DNA from: Leptasterias polaris
Lineage: Eukaryota > Echinodermata > Asteroidea > Forcipulatida > Asteriidae
DNA length: 64,000 nt
Assembly (NCBI GenBank): GCA_037783415.1
Contig: JAZGTN010000028.1
Location: forward strand, 4,164,501-4,228,500
Direction: 5' to 3'
Positions within the stretch are counted from its first letter, which is position 1. Each line of letters starts with the position of its first letter. A program made the position numbers and the translations under genes. The notes under the pieces are model-generated. The model had not been told where the DNA came from and made no database searches. It saw only the letters and a list, made by a program, of their open reading frames with translations. Below, piece after piece: positions 24,984 to 34,984 of this stretch.

Positions 24984-25198
24984 TACAAGTCTTTATTTCC
25001 GATGGTTGACCACGTAGTTTAGGCATTTATTGCAGTAGACATCTGACTTGAATCACCCGGATAAGATATCAGTGCCAGTTACTTATTTAGTATCTAACCC
25101 TAAAATGACTTCACGATTCGACCGGAGCTACCGTTACTTATAAATAAGGCTGTCGAGTATCACCGCATCACCTTTAGAGCACTCATGATACCGTTCGA

Positions 25199-25411
25199 CA
25201 CTGGGGTTTTCAAATTGACGCCACGGGATATAGATACCAAAAAAGGAATAAAAATTTACAACACAGGGTGTTAAAATAACACTATATAATTTCTGCCAAC
25301 ACAATTACATTGATGTTATTTAACACTCTGTGGTGTTAGTCTTGGGTAGGCCCTATCTATATATGTGATAACACCCATGGTATCAGTTTAAACACCCGAA
25401 TGTTGACAGTG
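25199..25411. mobile_element. Degraded CACTG-ended MITE
   Basis: Left CACTGGGGTTTTCAAATTG, right end TTGACAGTG. Internal CACAGGGTGTTAAAATAACAC and ACACCCATGGTATCA match the family of 40140-40371. Ends are more diverged. Confidence 0.55.
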
Positions 25412-25483
25412 TCACTATAACCCGTTGTAAATTAGAGCCTCGCTTAATATAATCGAACGCTCTAAAAACGGCCAGATCAGAAT

Positions 25484-25684
25484 TCACCCGGATCCAGTCC
25501 CACGTGGTGCCTGACCCATTTGGGTCAGTATGACCCGGATTCTGTGTCAAAATGAGTCAGAAATGGATCAATCTGACCTAGAACCCGGATAAACCCCATT
25601 CTTTAGAACCATTTCCCGGGTCAGCCTGACCCGGGAATTGGTTCGAGTTTGGTACTCGGAACCCGGGTCAATTCTCACTTTAGG
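25484..25684. repeat. GACCCGG-type repeat (copy 2)
   Basis: Contains ACCCGGATCC, TGACCCATTTGGGTCA, GACCCGGATTCTGTGTCAA and CCCGGGTCAGCCTGACCCGGG, i.e. nested inverted GACCC/GGGTC words. Same family as 21434-21606 and 42078-42340. Confidence 0.65.
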
Positions 25685-25774
25685 GAGTCTTTCGAGTGTA
25701 CATGATGTCATTGTAGCATCATGAGCGTTTTATACCGTAAGCAATTCGGTAATATGCATGTCAGCCTCACACAT

Positions 25775-25862
25775 AATTCAATTCAATTCATTCAACTTTA
25801 TTCATCCCAAATTGAACAGCTCCATATCGAAACATAAGTGAAGATGGCTTTTTAGCCGAACC
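25775..25862 (-). mobile_element. LINE 3' tail fragment (overlaps possible GPCR poly(A) signal)
   Basis: On the minus strand it reads GGCTAAAAAGCCATCTTCAC, then GATGAATAAAGTTGAAT and a GAATTGAATT tail, typical of non-LTR 3' ends with a microsatellite tail. The AATAAA at 25802-25797 lies about 140 bp past the GPCR stop codon and could serve as its polyadenylation signal. Confidence 0.5.
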
Positions 25863-25943
25863 AGTTGAAATCACACTTAATTCTGTATGTCACCAAATGT
25901 TGAACTGTTTGTTCCCTTTGAAATCCTCATCAGACCACGGCCA

Positions 25944-26915
25944 TTATTGATTCGATTCCTGATCAGTAGCCGGGTACTCATCCGTGAAGTGCAGGCGATC
26001 CTCCCTCCCTGCTGCGCGGTAAAACAGCCGCCGCATTGCTTGTTGGAACTTCTTGTATTTGAAGGCGTAAATGAAGGGATTCACGCAGGAATTCATTGAT
26101 ATGAGCGCAACGGAAATGATGTAGATTGTAGTGTCAAACGATAGTCTACGCCATCCCATGTTGTGAAGAAAAAACATGACTTGGTTGAGTGACCAGCAGA
26201 GAACGAACGTGGCGAACACAATCAGTAATGCTTTAAACGTGTTGCGTCTTGCCCGTAACAGCGACTCGCCTACCCCGTTGCGATTGTTAGGGTCTTGATC
26301 GGACACCGAAGGTACGATCCTCCGTGCACTTTTTGATATCGCTACAGCAATCCCTATGTACATATATGACATCAGTCCCAGAGGAATGATGTACTGTAAC
26401 AGGAAGATAACCACGGCAAGTCCGTTGCCGTTTGCCTTGGCCACGCAATGCCCATCACCGCTGACTGACCATTGAAACAAAACATAGAGTCGAAATGTTA
26501 GGACAATTAGCCAAATACTGGCTAACATCAAACCGACGGGTTTCTTACCATGGAAGAGTCTCCCGTAGCGGTATGGATGAACAATAGCGAAGTATCTCTC
26601 AAACGTTATCGCTATGAGGCTGTAGGTTGAGGCCACAAAGAGCGTGAAGAGGAAATAACGAGAGTTCCACAAGACGCAGCTGAGTACGCCAGCGATGCCT
26701 TGGGGTATAGGGTCAACTTTGGGGAGGTTTCCATGGATGAGAATGAAGACTGATCCCAATAAGTCGATCGTTGCTTGGTGGAGGATCAAGGCGTTGGTGT
26801 TCGTGTGCATAGAGCGTTCAAAGATGATGACAAGACTCACCAGACCATTCCCGAGGATACCCAAGATACCAGATAAGGTGTTTATCACAAATAGGGATGT
26901 GTTAACTGAACCCAT
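25944..26915 (-). CDS. Rhodopsin-like (class A) G-protein-coupled receptor, single exon, 323 aa
   Basis: Intact uninterrupted ORF; start codon in a strong context (GCCATGG). Seven hydrophobic segments: TM1 about 9-32 with G22-N23, TM2 about 42-62 with D51, TM3 about 78-108, TM4 about 125-146, TM5 about 167-192, TM6 about 226-251, TM7 about 263-286. Class A landmarks: C80 and C157 as the probable TM3-ECL2 disulfide, E106-R107-Y108 in the DRY position, FATFVLCW in TM6 and N279-P280-F-I-Y283 in TM7. N5 lies in an N-glycosylation sequon (NTS). TM6 has CWSL where CWxP is usual. Known: such receptors signal through heterotrimeric G proteins at the plasma membrane. The ligand cannot be told from sequence; it resembles orphan receptors of the peptide/amine type expanded as intronless genes in echinoderms (inference). 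The short C-tail carries no obvious palmitoylation cysteine. Confidence 0.93.
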   Translation of the reverse strand: MGSVNTSLFVINTLSGILGILGNGLVSLVIIFERSMHTNTNALILHQATIDLLGSVFILIHGNLPKVDPIPQGIAGVLSCVLWNSRYFLFTLFVASTYSLIAITFERYFAIVHPYRYGRLFHGKKPVGLMLASIWLIVLTFRLYVLFQWSVSGDGHCVAKANGNGLAVVIFLLQYIIPLGLMSYMYIGIAVAISKSARRIVPSVSDQDPNNRNGVGESLLRARRNTFKALLIVFATFVLCWSLNQVMFFLHNMGWRRLSFDTTIYIISVALISMNSCVNPFIYAFKYKKFQQAMRRLFYRAAGREDRLHFTDEYPATDQESNQ

Positions 26916-27691
26916 GGCCCAAATAATACAAGGAAAACTAGACGACGGTTACATTCAAATGCAGCACTGATGCACGTGTCTATGTACATTCAACAATGCG
27001 CTCGTCCGAGTTGCTTTCAGTCTTGCCTTCGTTGAAGCAAGTGGCGTTTGTAGTTGAATTCTGACCTTTAAATACAACATTACTGTCACGTGTGCACGAA
27101 GAACCACGTTCAACCTCAAATCTGTAAGACGTGGTGGTATCTCAAATTGTGTTAATGGTGGACCAATTACATACGCGCGTTACTTCCCACGGACCAACCA
27201 AAATTGATTTAGCGTGAACGGTGAACATTTAGGTCGCTCGTAGTCTTTTTGCTCCAAAGCTGTGAATGAAATGAGAGAGTTGCGACATGGAAGGCTAGCG
27301 CAGAAACTAGGATAAAAAATTGTAGGGGGGCACAATTTTTCTTTTTTGGGGGGCACTTCTGGCTAATGAAAACTGTAGTTTCCGTTTGCATTTTTTCTTA
27401 AACAAGCCCCTTTTAAGCGCTCTCTTTAGGTAATTTAATTTGTTTTTGCTAGATAATCTACCATGAAGGTAACAAACACATTGTCTGCGTGTAGTTAATA
27501 TGCAAATAGTTTTTAAAACACTGAAAATACTACATTAGGGCTTAATGCTCATAACATGTAACTTTTTTCTAAAAATTAACTAAAAAGTCAAGATTTTATT
27601 TTGCAGCACCCAGAGGGGCGGGGGGGGGGGGGGGACGGACGTCAATGGAGGCAAGCCCCCCGTTCCCCCGCACCATCGCGCCCCCGCGCCC
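26916..27691. other. GPCR upstream flank; no further gene
   Basis: Presumed 5' UTR and promoter region of the GPCR gene. No TATA or initiator element could be assigned. Near 27328-27356 and 27613-27634 are G-runs (GGGGGGCAC words and a run of about 14 G) typical of degraded hAT-type MITE ends. Confidence 0.4.
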
Positions 27692-27700
27692 CGCGCCACT

Positions 27701-28415
27701 TAGACTTGACTCAAGTCCCAATCCCGTGCAAGGCCCTTCCTTGCCTCATCGTCAGAAAACTATTATTTTGCGCTCTGCATTCCCCAACCTGTTCCGCGCG
27801 CGGGACAGGGACTTGACGAACCCGCAGTTGCCTGATATGTAAATTTATTCACTTACGAATATGCAAAGTTATGGCGCATTACTTGTTGTCCAATCAAACG
27901 CGTTCAAAAAGAAGACTCGTTGATTTTTTTATTTGCGGGGGTGGTAAAGTACTTTGTCGAGGATCGAAATGCATGAATATATATAAAAACTACAAATTTA
28001 TTTGAATTCAAGTTAATATTACGTATACATTGGGATTGGTATTGTTTGCAAATGCATACTTTGAATTGTTGACAAATGCAATTCAGCGACTTAAAACACC
28101 CACCCCCTCTTCCGCCCGGCAGCCATTCTGGAGATGCTTACGTCCATAGATACATGATACAAACGTCACAGAGCAAGATGAATACTAAATGAAAGGGGCG
28201 GCACTTCCACGCTCCCATTGGATTTGTACATCTCCCCATTTGGGGAGATTTTTCTATTCAAATGCGTGGAGTAGGAAACGACCCCGTCAAGTCCCTTGAT
28301 CGCCACCGCATAAATAACTACATTTTGTCGGTGAGGGCGCACTGGTATTCTGTGGCTGCATGCTGGCGCGTTACGTTAGGAACCTCGCACGAGAAAGGGA
28401 CTTGAATCAAGTCTA
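27701..28415. mobile_element. Non-autonomous DNA transposon with 29-bp TIRs and 9-bp TSD
   Basis: Left end TAGACTTGACTCAAGTCCC... and right end (complement) TAGACTTGATTCAAGTCCC... match at 25 of 29 positions. The perfect direct repeat CGCGCCACT flanks at 27692-27700 and 28416-28424. A second inverted pair built on GGGACTTGACG lies inside, at about 27807 and 28285. The TIR core is itself palindromic (ACTTGA-TCAAGT). A 715-bp element without coding capacity. A 9-bp duplication fits Mutator-like elements; superfamily is inference. Confidence 0.85.
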
Positions 28416-28424
28416 CGCGCCACT

Positions 28425-29231
28425 AGGAGGAACATTTTTCCTCCTTTTTGTTTTAACCAAATATTTTTTCTAATCGTCAAGTAGTCGCAACTCTCCCAAC
28501 ATGCGGCTCTGGTTTTACTCCACTAGATTGCGATTTGATGAAGTTCCTTTGATGTATGTTTCAGCAGAGATGTTTTGACTGACTTCTCCTCTACTGTGAT
28601 TAATATCCTTCGGCCATTTCATTTAACTTTCTGACAAAGATTAATCCGTACCGGCAGATGGAGTAATATCTTTTTTTCTCATTGATTATAATATTCTGAT
28701 GATGTAATGTTGAATGAAAGAAGCCCACAGCATTATAGTTTTGGACAAATCTCTTCTTGGCATTACTTGTTTAACCAACTTTGCTTTTGCCCACAGAAAG
28801 TATATAATACAATACAATATAATAAAATGTATAGCATCAATAATATATAGGTTCACTTATAATAGTAATTTTCGGCAAAAAAGCAGTCTGTTTCACATTC
28901 TTTCGGGTGTATTAAAGCGATTTTTGCTTCTTCAGTTGACAATTTCAATTTGAGGCATGGTAATTTTATATAGCATTATATTCTATAACACTTAGGCCTA
29001 TAAGGTTTTCTTTTTTAGCCATGCGAAATTAGTATTTACTTTAATTAGCAGAGTGTCTGCAAAATTTACAGTTCTGCGAAAATTTCTGATTAGAATTTGA
29101 AGGTTGTTCGAGTGTATTGTTAACTCTTGAATGGTGATGATTTTAATCGCACGACCCTGAAGGATAATTGCTTATACATTAAGTGAAAATGAGTTACCGT
29201 TTTGGAACAACGCGACGCATAAATAGACCTC
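28425..29231. other. Intergenic, nothing recognised
   Basis: AT-rich. No gene or repeat assigned. Confidence 0.35.
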
Positions 29232-29593
29232 TTAAAGGTATTATACAGGATTGGCAGAGCTGACAAAATAATCACAGACAGTGTTCATGTTTTGTGTAAT
29301 CAACCACATACATGAAATAACAAACCTGTGAAAATTTGAGCTCAATTGGTCATCGAGATCACGAGAAAATAGTGAAAAGAGACCTTATATGTTTTCTGTT
29401 TTTCAAACATCGAGTTTATTATCGCTCGCGATAAAAACTATTGTTTTACTAATTTCTCAGAAACGATAGCATTTTAGGCAGAAATATTTTAAGGAACCCT
29501 TTCTACCATTACTTACTTTAAATCATGTAAGTTATGTGTGAATCTGTGAACATTTGTGTTTTTCGATCTTACCAATAGTGTACAGGCCTTTAA
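29232..29593. mobile_element. MITE, TTAAAGGTATTATACAGG family
   Basis: About 362 bp. Left end TTAAAGGTATTATACAGG, right end TAGTGTACAGGCCTTTAA. Internal sequence is related to 18248-18584 and 20725-20860 (ATACATGAAATAACAAACCT; CGATCTTACCAAT). Confidence 0.75.
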
Positions 29594-30742
29594 GGCACGA
29601 GACAATTTACGGGCATTAATTAAAAGCAATCTCCGAGAAGAAAATTAATTCACATTTCAGTTTTTTGGGCAGGTATAGTGAAGTACAGTTAGAAGAATGT
29701 CTCTTGTGCTGCCAAAGTGATCCTTTTGAACGCAGTGCAGTTGGTTGCCTCCAAGTTGCCTGTGAAAAAATGCCCTGTGTGACATAGCCTTTATTTGCCG
29801 AAAGTGACAGAGGGAAACCCTTTAACTAGATTCAATTCAATTTGACTTTAGGAAAGTCATTTTCCAGAACTTAATACATTTTTGGTAAAATTTTCATATA
29901 ACAATTTATATCATAATTTTCTGAAAATTGAAAAGATGCAATATGTTGTAGTTAGTAATGAGTTTTTACAGTAGCATTGACATTTAGTTTACAGACGAAG
30001 GATGTCTGCGTACATAGGCTACAACTCAAACCGTCAGATTGAGCTATGTCCGGATCGTGAGCTCATACCAAATCAGACCATCACCTTGTCACATCTAATT
30101 TGATAACATATTTGTTCATTCCCTAGACTCTAATAACATCCTTTATTTGAAACTGCGTAAGTGGCTGCAGGAAGTTGGGACTGCGTTGTATTTGATCTAC
30201 TGAGGGTCAAACTAGACAACAGGCCTGAACACAGGAAGAAATGGTAACCAACGTTTTTTGATATCGCATTTAATTTCAAAATAGATGAAACTCATCAATC
30301 TTCATAAATTGTCAGAACAAAATCTATATAAAGTCTTTGTTAAATTTAAGATTACACAAATACTGAGGCATAATATATTTCTACATCGTGGATTGTTTTT
30401 CTTTGATGGATTACTGCTGAACAAAAATAGATTAGTATTTTCAATGGGTGGAAGGGGATTAAATAACAATTAACAATAGCGCCCTCATCATGCTCGCATA
30501 CAGTTTTAGCTCCGCGAAAAATCGCGTTTTTATCCTTTCTTTTTTGTTTTTCGGATCTTGTTTTTGATTCTTGGTGTTTTTTATCAATCCTAGCTACCGC
30601 TGGACCGTGCAAAATATAAAATTTTAAGTACAGGAGCATGCATGCATGAGGGTCTGCACGTTTGTAGCCCAGTGGCGGCGGTTTGTTCAGTAAAGACAAG
30701 ACAAGACAAGACAAGATCTTTGCCACTTAGGCTAAGTAGCTG
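29594..30742. other. Intergenic; AAGAC microsatellite at about 30694-30716
   Basis: Holds a (AAGAC)n microsatellite. ORFs near 30285-30726 have no domain features. No gene is supported. Confidence 0.35.
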
Positions 30743-31105
30743 TTTAAGGCAAAGTATACGTTTGGTTTTTGGGACTGTTCGGTTGTTTTATTCCTATATA
30801 AATGTAGATATACACACTAAAAGTAACCTGTGAACAAAATATTATTTCAAAAGGTGGTAGCGTCTTTGAGATATTGCCGATTGTGTCCGCGGAGGAAAAA
30901 CAACCCGTAACTGGAATACACAATCTGATAAACGTTTCATGCAGAAACGTTTCTCAGATTGAAATCTTTTTGCCTCTCTATGAAACCACATTCCCTTGTA
31001 GGGAATCGTTGATCAAAATGTTACACAATATCAACAGCTGCAGTGCTTCTTACCAAGTAAGTTTTTATGGTCATTAATTTTTGGAGTACTATACCCTCCC
31101 TTTAA
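30743..31105 (+). mobile_element. MITE, TTAAGGCAAAG family with hairpin
   Basis: Begins TTAAGGCAAAGTATACG and ends TACCCTCCCTTTAA. Contains the hairpin-like AAACGTTTCATGCAGAAACG (about 30931-30950) seen in related form at 10219-10247. Confidence 0.65.
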
Positions 31106-31556
31106 ATTATAAATGAAGGTTAAAAGCTATAAGAGGATTTCCCAAGACAGAAATGATATAATTCTCTTAAAGAACAGTGAATAAGTTAAAGTTCAACGAA
31201 TCATAAGATCTCGGTACCAATACAGTTTTACTAAAATGTCCAGGAGCAGGTTCGGTTGGCTGGCTAGAGTCGACTAGACTTAATACTCGAACGCATGCAT
31301 GGTTGACTTAGCTAGTCCAACTGGACCAACCTAGCTCCGGAGCACTGTTTCTCTAGTTAAATAACGAAGTTACGTCCTTTTGTCAAGATGGCGTTTTGGA
31401 ACAATACATTTCTCTCTTCGATACGTCATCGCCATATATTATTGGTTGTCATATTTGCCGAATCAATCGACTAAACGCATTCGAGTGAAACACAGACCAC
31501 GCATGCGTGATTTAAACGGCAAATTTACTAAAGGTTAACACCCTAACTTACTCCAT
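31106..31556. other. Intergenic, nothing recognised
   Basis: No gene. CTAGT/ACTAG words near 31270-31340 recall the dispersed repeat of 100-340, but alignment is too weak to call. Confidence 0.3.
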
Positions 31557-31564
31557 GCTGTACC

Positions 31565-32649
31565 CACTGATCTCTATTATACTGACTGGATAGCGGGTTG
31601 AGTGCGTTCATTGAAGCCACCGCAGCTCAGTGGACGCCATTTTGAAACACCCAAAATAACAAAAAAAAACAGCGTGGGGCATGCACATCTGTGCATACAA
31701 TCCTGTTTTTTAGCCGAAATTTTTGGGGGATTTGATTGTTTTTTTCTTGGGGTGGGGGGGTGCATGTTATGTATTTTTTAAATGGTTGACTTATCTATTT
31801 ATTTATTTATTGAATCTTTATTTATTTATTTATTTATGGGTTTGTTAGTTTATTTTGTTATTTACATATATTTATTTATATAAACAAATTTGTAATTTTT
31901 ATTTTATTTACATGTATTACATTTTTCTTGATTTTATGTGGAATATTAGTTTATTAATTTATAGTGTGCGGATTTTTGCAAAATGTGAAATGTATGTTCA
32001 AAAATTTGCACTTAGCTTGGATTAGGAAAGAGGGTCACAGTTTAAAAATTTCTCTTTTCATAACTTGCTAGAAATTCTTAATTTGTATTGTATTTATTTG
32101 TTACATTTTTCATGTTTATACAATGCTTCATCGGGATATTATAATTTTTTGAAAATACTCAAAGAATAAATTACCATTAAAGGTTACTTGGCAAGAAGTT
32201 CAAAAAACCAAAGTATATCTTGCCTTTAAGTAAATGGGGGTGTAATTAACCGGATCAACGAATGTACTTGTCTGTTCCTGGGCTTTTGTGGGTGTGAGGG
32301 TTTGAGTTAATGACAGGGATTACTTAATATAAACACTCGGCATCCAACTTTTGAAGTAACAAATTATATGTTCCCCATCACATCGTGAAAATCTAGCCTA
32401 TGTATAAATCCCCCACATGTATGCAATGAATATACTTACATTGTGGGCATACAAAACATTGGGGGAAAGAAAAAACATGTTTATGTGATGAAATCCCTTC
32501 TTTAAAATAAAAAAGACTTCGTATTTTGTATACCCGCTATGTGCATTCAACAGCTTTTTGGGTGTTTCAAAATGGCATGCGGTGGCTTCACGGTCCTGTG
32601 CACACGCATAGGCCAACCCGCTATCCAGTCAGTATAATAGAGATCAGTG
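31565..32649. mobile_element. Non-autonomous hAT-like element, 8-bp TSD
   Basis: Terminal inverted repeats begin CACTGATCTCTATTATACTG and match for about 36 bp at both ends. Related subterminal blocks (GAAGCCACCGCA, CATTTTGAAACACCC) extend the similarity inward. The perfect 8-bp direct repeat GCTGTACC flanks at 31557-31564 and 32650-32657. An 8-bp duplication is the hallmark of hAT transposons. The interior is AT-rich (ATTTATTTATT) and non-coding, and contains a nested fragment of the TTAAAGGCAAG MITE family near 32185-32229. Confidence 0.88.
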
Positions 32650-32657
32650 GCTGTACC

Positions 32658-33261
32658 TTATACTGATTCAGAGACAGTAAGCACACCAACAATAGTTACC
32701 TCACTGCCTCTTGCGAGAGATGGCTAAAACGCTCCCCGATGCGTCTCCTCCTATGATGTACACATTCAACAGCTTCGTGGGCGAAATCGTTTTAACAGGA
32801 ACGCTATTTAAACTCGTTAATAATGTGTTTGCTTATCATTTAAATGTAATTTTGATATTTGTACACTTCTGAGTTTTTCGTAATTATCGATCAACAAATT
32901 AGGCCCCAACCTCAAGGTTTTGAAAAACTAGAAACACTAACTTCTGCCGTTGACGGCGTGCATGAAAAAGACGATACTTTGACGTCATGTGTGGGATGTT
33001 GCTTTGTTATACCTACATCTGCTACAACAAAAAGGCAATACAAAACGGAGTTCCTACATAATTATGACGAAACGTGAGTGGTGACGTAGGGCTTTTTGAA
33101 AATCTTTCTGAAAAGCACCTGGGAATGATGGTCTTAAAAATGCTTGTTTTTTACACAATTAAAATCTGTTTAATCTCACGTGAACTCAATTTCCTTATTG
33201 ATTGAAAACATTTTAAATGACTTTCAGTATAAATAAAATAAATAAACTTATAAAACCAAAA
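32658..33261. other. Intergenic, nothing recognised
   Basis: No gene or repeat assigned. Confidence 0.35.
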
Positions 33262-34090
33262 TTATGCTTTTGAAATCGAGTCGTGTTAATAATGTAGAAA
33301 AATTGAATATTTCCATTAAGGACACTCAGCTCGAACAGGTTGATAAAGTAAGGTATTTAGGGATGTTAGGAATGTTGTTAAGTCGGTCGCCTATAAGGTT
33401 TATTCCCTTGGTCGACTAAGACATGTCCTTAACAAGAGTCTTCTTAATATACCCTGTACAAAACAACCATTCAACCGTGTCTGGATTATGCCAGTTCTGT
33501 TTGGGGTAACTGTTCAATGACAAGTAGGAAGACTCTACTTAGACTTCAAAAAAGAGCTGCCGGGATTGTTGCTAATGATTTTGATTATGTAAATTTTCAT
33601 GGTGATGACATAATTAGAACTCTTTCTTGGCAGACTTTTGAACAGAAGAGGGATTTCTTTTTACCCTGCAATATGTATAAATGTGTTAATGGTTTAGCCC
33701 CAGACAGACTTTGTAATAATATTGAGATGTACTTTGATAGGCATGGGTTCAATACTAGAAATGCTGATTCTCTTAATGGAATGTTTTAAGCAATCTTTTA
33801 ATTATTCTGGTGCTGCTATATGGAACAAGTTACCTACTAAGGCCCAAAATGCATCGTCTATTGGTGGTTTTAAAAATATGTATAAACAAATCAATTTTTA
33901 AGTTTATTTTAATCCTCTGTTGTTCTTCTCTTTTAATTGTAATTTTTTTTCTTTCTGACTGTTAGTTTTTTTAAAAAGTAATGTCTTTCCTTTTTCTCTT
34001 TTTTAAGACACAGGACCATAATGTAATACAGCCGTTGTGCTGATTTTTGTATCCTGTATAAAGATTTTAAAATAAAACAATAACATAAAA
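33262..34090 (+). pseudogene. Non-LTR retrotransposon (CR1/Jockey-like), C-terminal ORF2 remnant and 3' UTR
   Basis: Plus strand. About 33270-33360 encodes ...VDKVRYLGM, the start of the post-catalytic region. After a break, 33486-33789 reads LDYASSVWGN..., KTLLRLQKRAAGIV and YKCVNGLAPDRL, hallmark C-terminal motifs of many non-LTR ORF2 proteins. A final frame to 33900 gives IWNKLPTKAQ...FKNMYKQI and a stop. A UTR with an AATAAAACAATAACATAAAA tail ends near 34090. The catalytic domain is missing, and at least two frame changes and stops are present. Confidence 0.75.
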
Positions 34091-34476
34091 TAGATCACTT
34101 TTGCCGTTTTCTTTCAAGTGTATCTTTAACTTATTTTTTTTCAAGATTTGCACTCCCCCTCCCAATCTCCTCTGGATCAAGCAGTCGACATTTAATCAAT
34201 ATTGCGTCTTCAAAAACAACAACGTTGAAGCATGCTGTCCATGTAAACTTGAAGATGTTTATCGTTCATGTGAAGGTCGTACCGACAGAGGGCGATCCCT
34301 CGTCCATAGACAGACACCGTAAACAAGAAATACTTTTCTCTGAACGCTTCATTCCACTTCAAAACACCACTGCTCTAAATTGTCCCGTTCGTGAGGACTG
34401 GCGAGGAGACACTAAGCCCAAATCTTCATGTACCGGACTCGACTTACCATCTTCACTTATAAGTAGGGCTGTCAAG

Positions 34477-34680
34477 TATGGTGTTCTAAAGGCGACAGAT
34501 ATGCGTCGCGTCGTGCCGTCGCGTCGCCTATTCCGTCTTCCGTCGCGTCGCGTTGTGCCGTCGTCCGTCGCGTCGTGCCGTCGTCCGTCGCGTCGTGCCG
34601 TCGCGTCGCCCGTCGTCCGTCGCGTCGTGCCGTCGCGTCGCCTGTCGTCCGTCGCGTCGCCTGTTTTTCAATTGATTTGG
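34477..34680 (+). repeat. CpG-saturated GTCGCGTCG array, copy A of an inverted pair
   Basis: Begins TATGGTGTTCTAAAGGCGACAGAT-like sequence, then about 165 bp of GTCGCGTCG / GTCGTGCC units, and ends CCTGTTTTTCAATTGATTTG. The same flanks and array recur on the opposite strand at 39478-39826. ORFs crossing it (Arg/Ser/Val repeats) are artefacts of the repeat. Confidence 0.85.
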
Positions 34681-34984
34681 ACCTTCAATATTTCGCCAAA
34701 ACGTTCTTCACTTTTCTGTCAATTGGTGGCGCTCTTTGATTATTTCCGCCATACTCGTAGTCGAAGTGAGTCTGATGAGTGAGGTTGTCGAGATTCTAGA
34801 TGGCAGATGTGTATAGTTTGATCAATCCCTGCTTGCCGTGTCATCTCAACAATATCCTTTTAATTGTAAAAACATGTCAAGTATTAGTTTTTACTACCTC
34901 GGCCTCCCTACCATGCCTACTAGCCTGTAAAATAAAGCAATGTCAACAGCAGCATCGTAGGAAAAATACTACCTAAATTATTAT
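34681..34984. other. Short intergenic stretch between repeats
   Basis: Nothing recognised apart from repeat flanks. Confidence 0.3.

Noticed and set aside
34225..34782. 185-codon ORF rich in Arg/Ser/Val
   Set aside because: Most of it is translation of the GTCGCGTCG array; flanking parts lack domain features.
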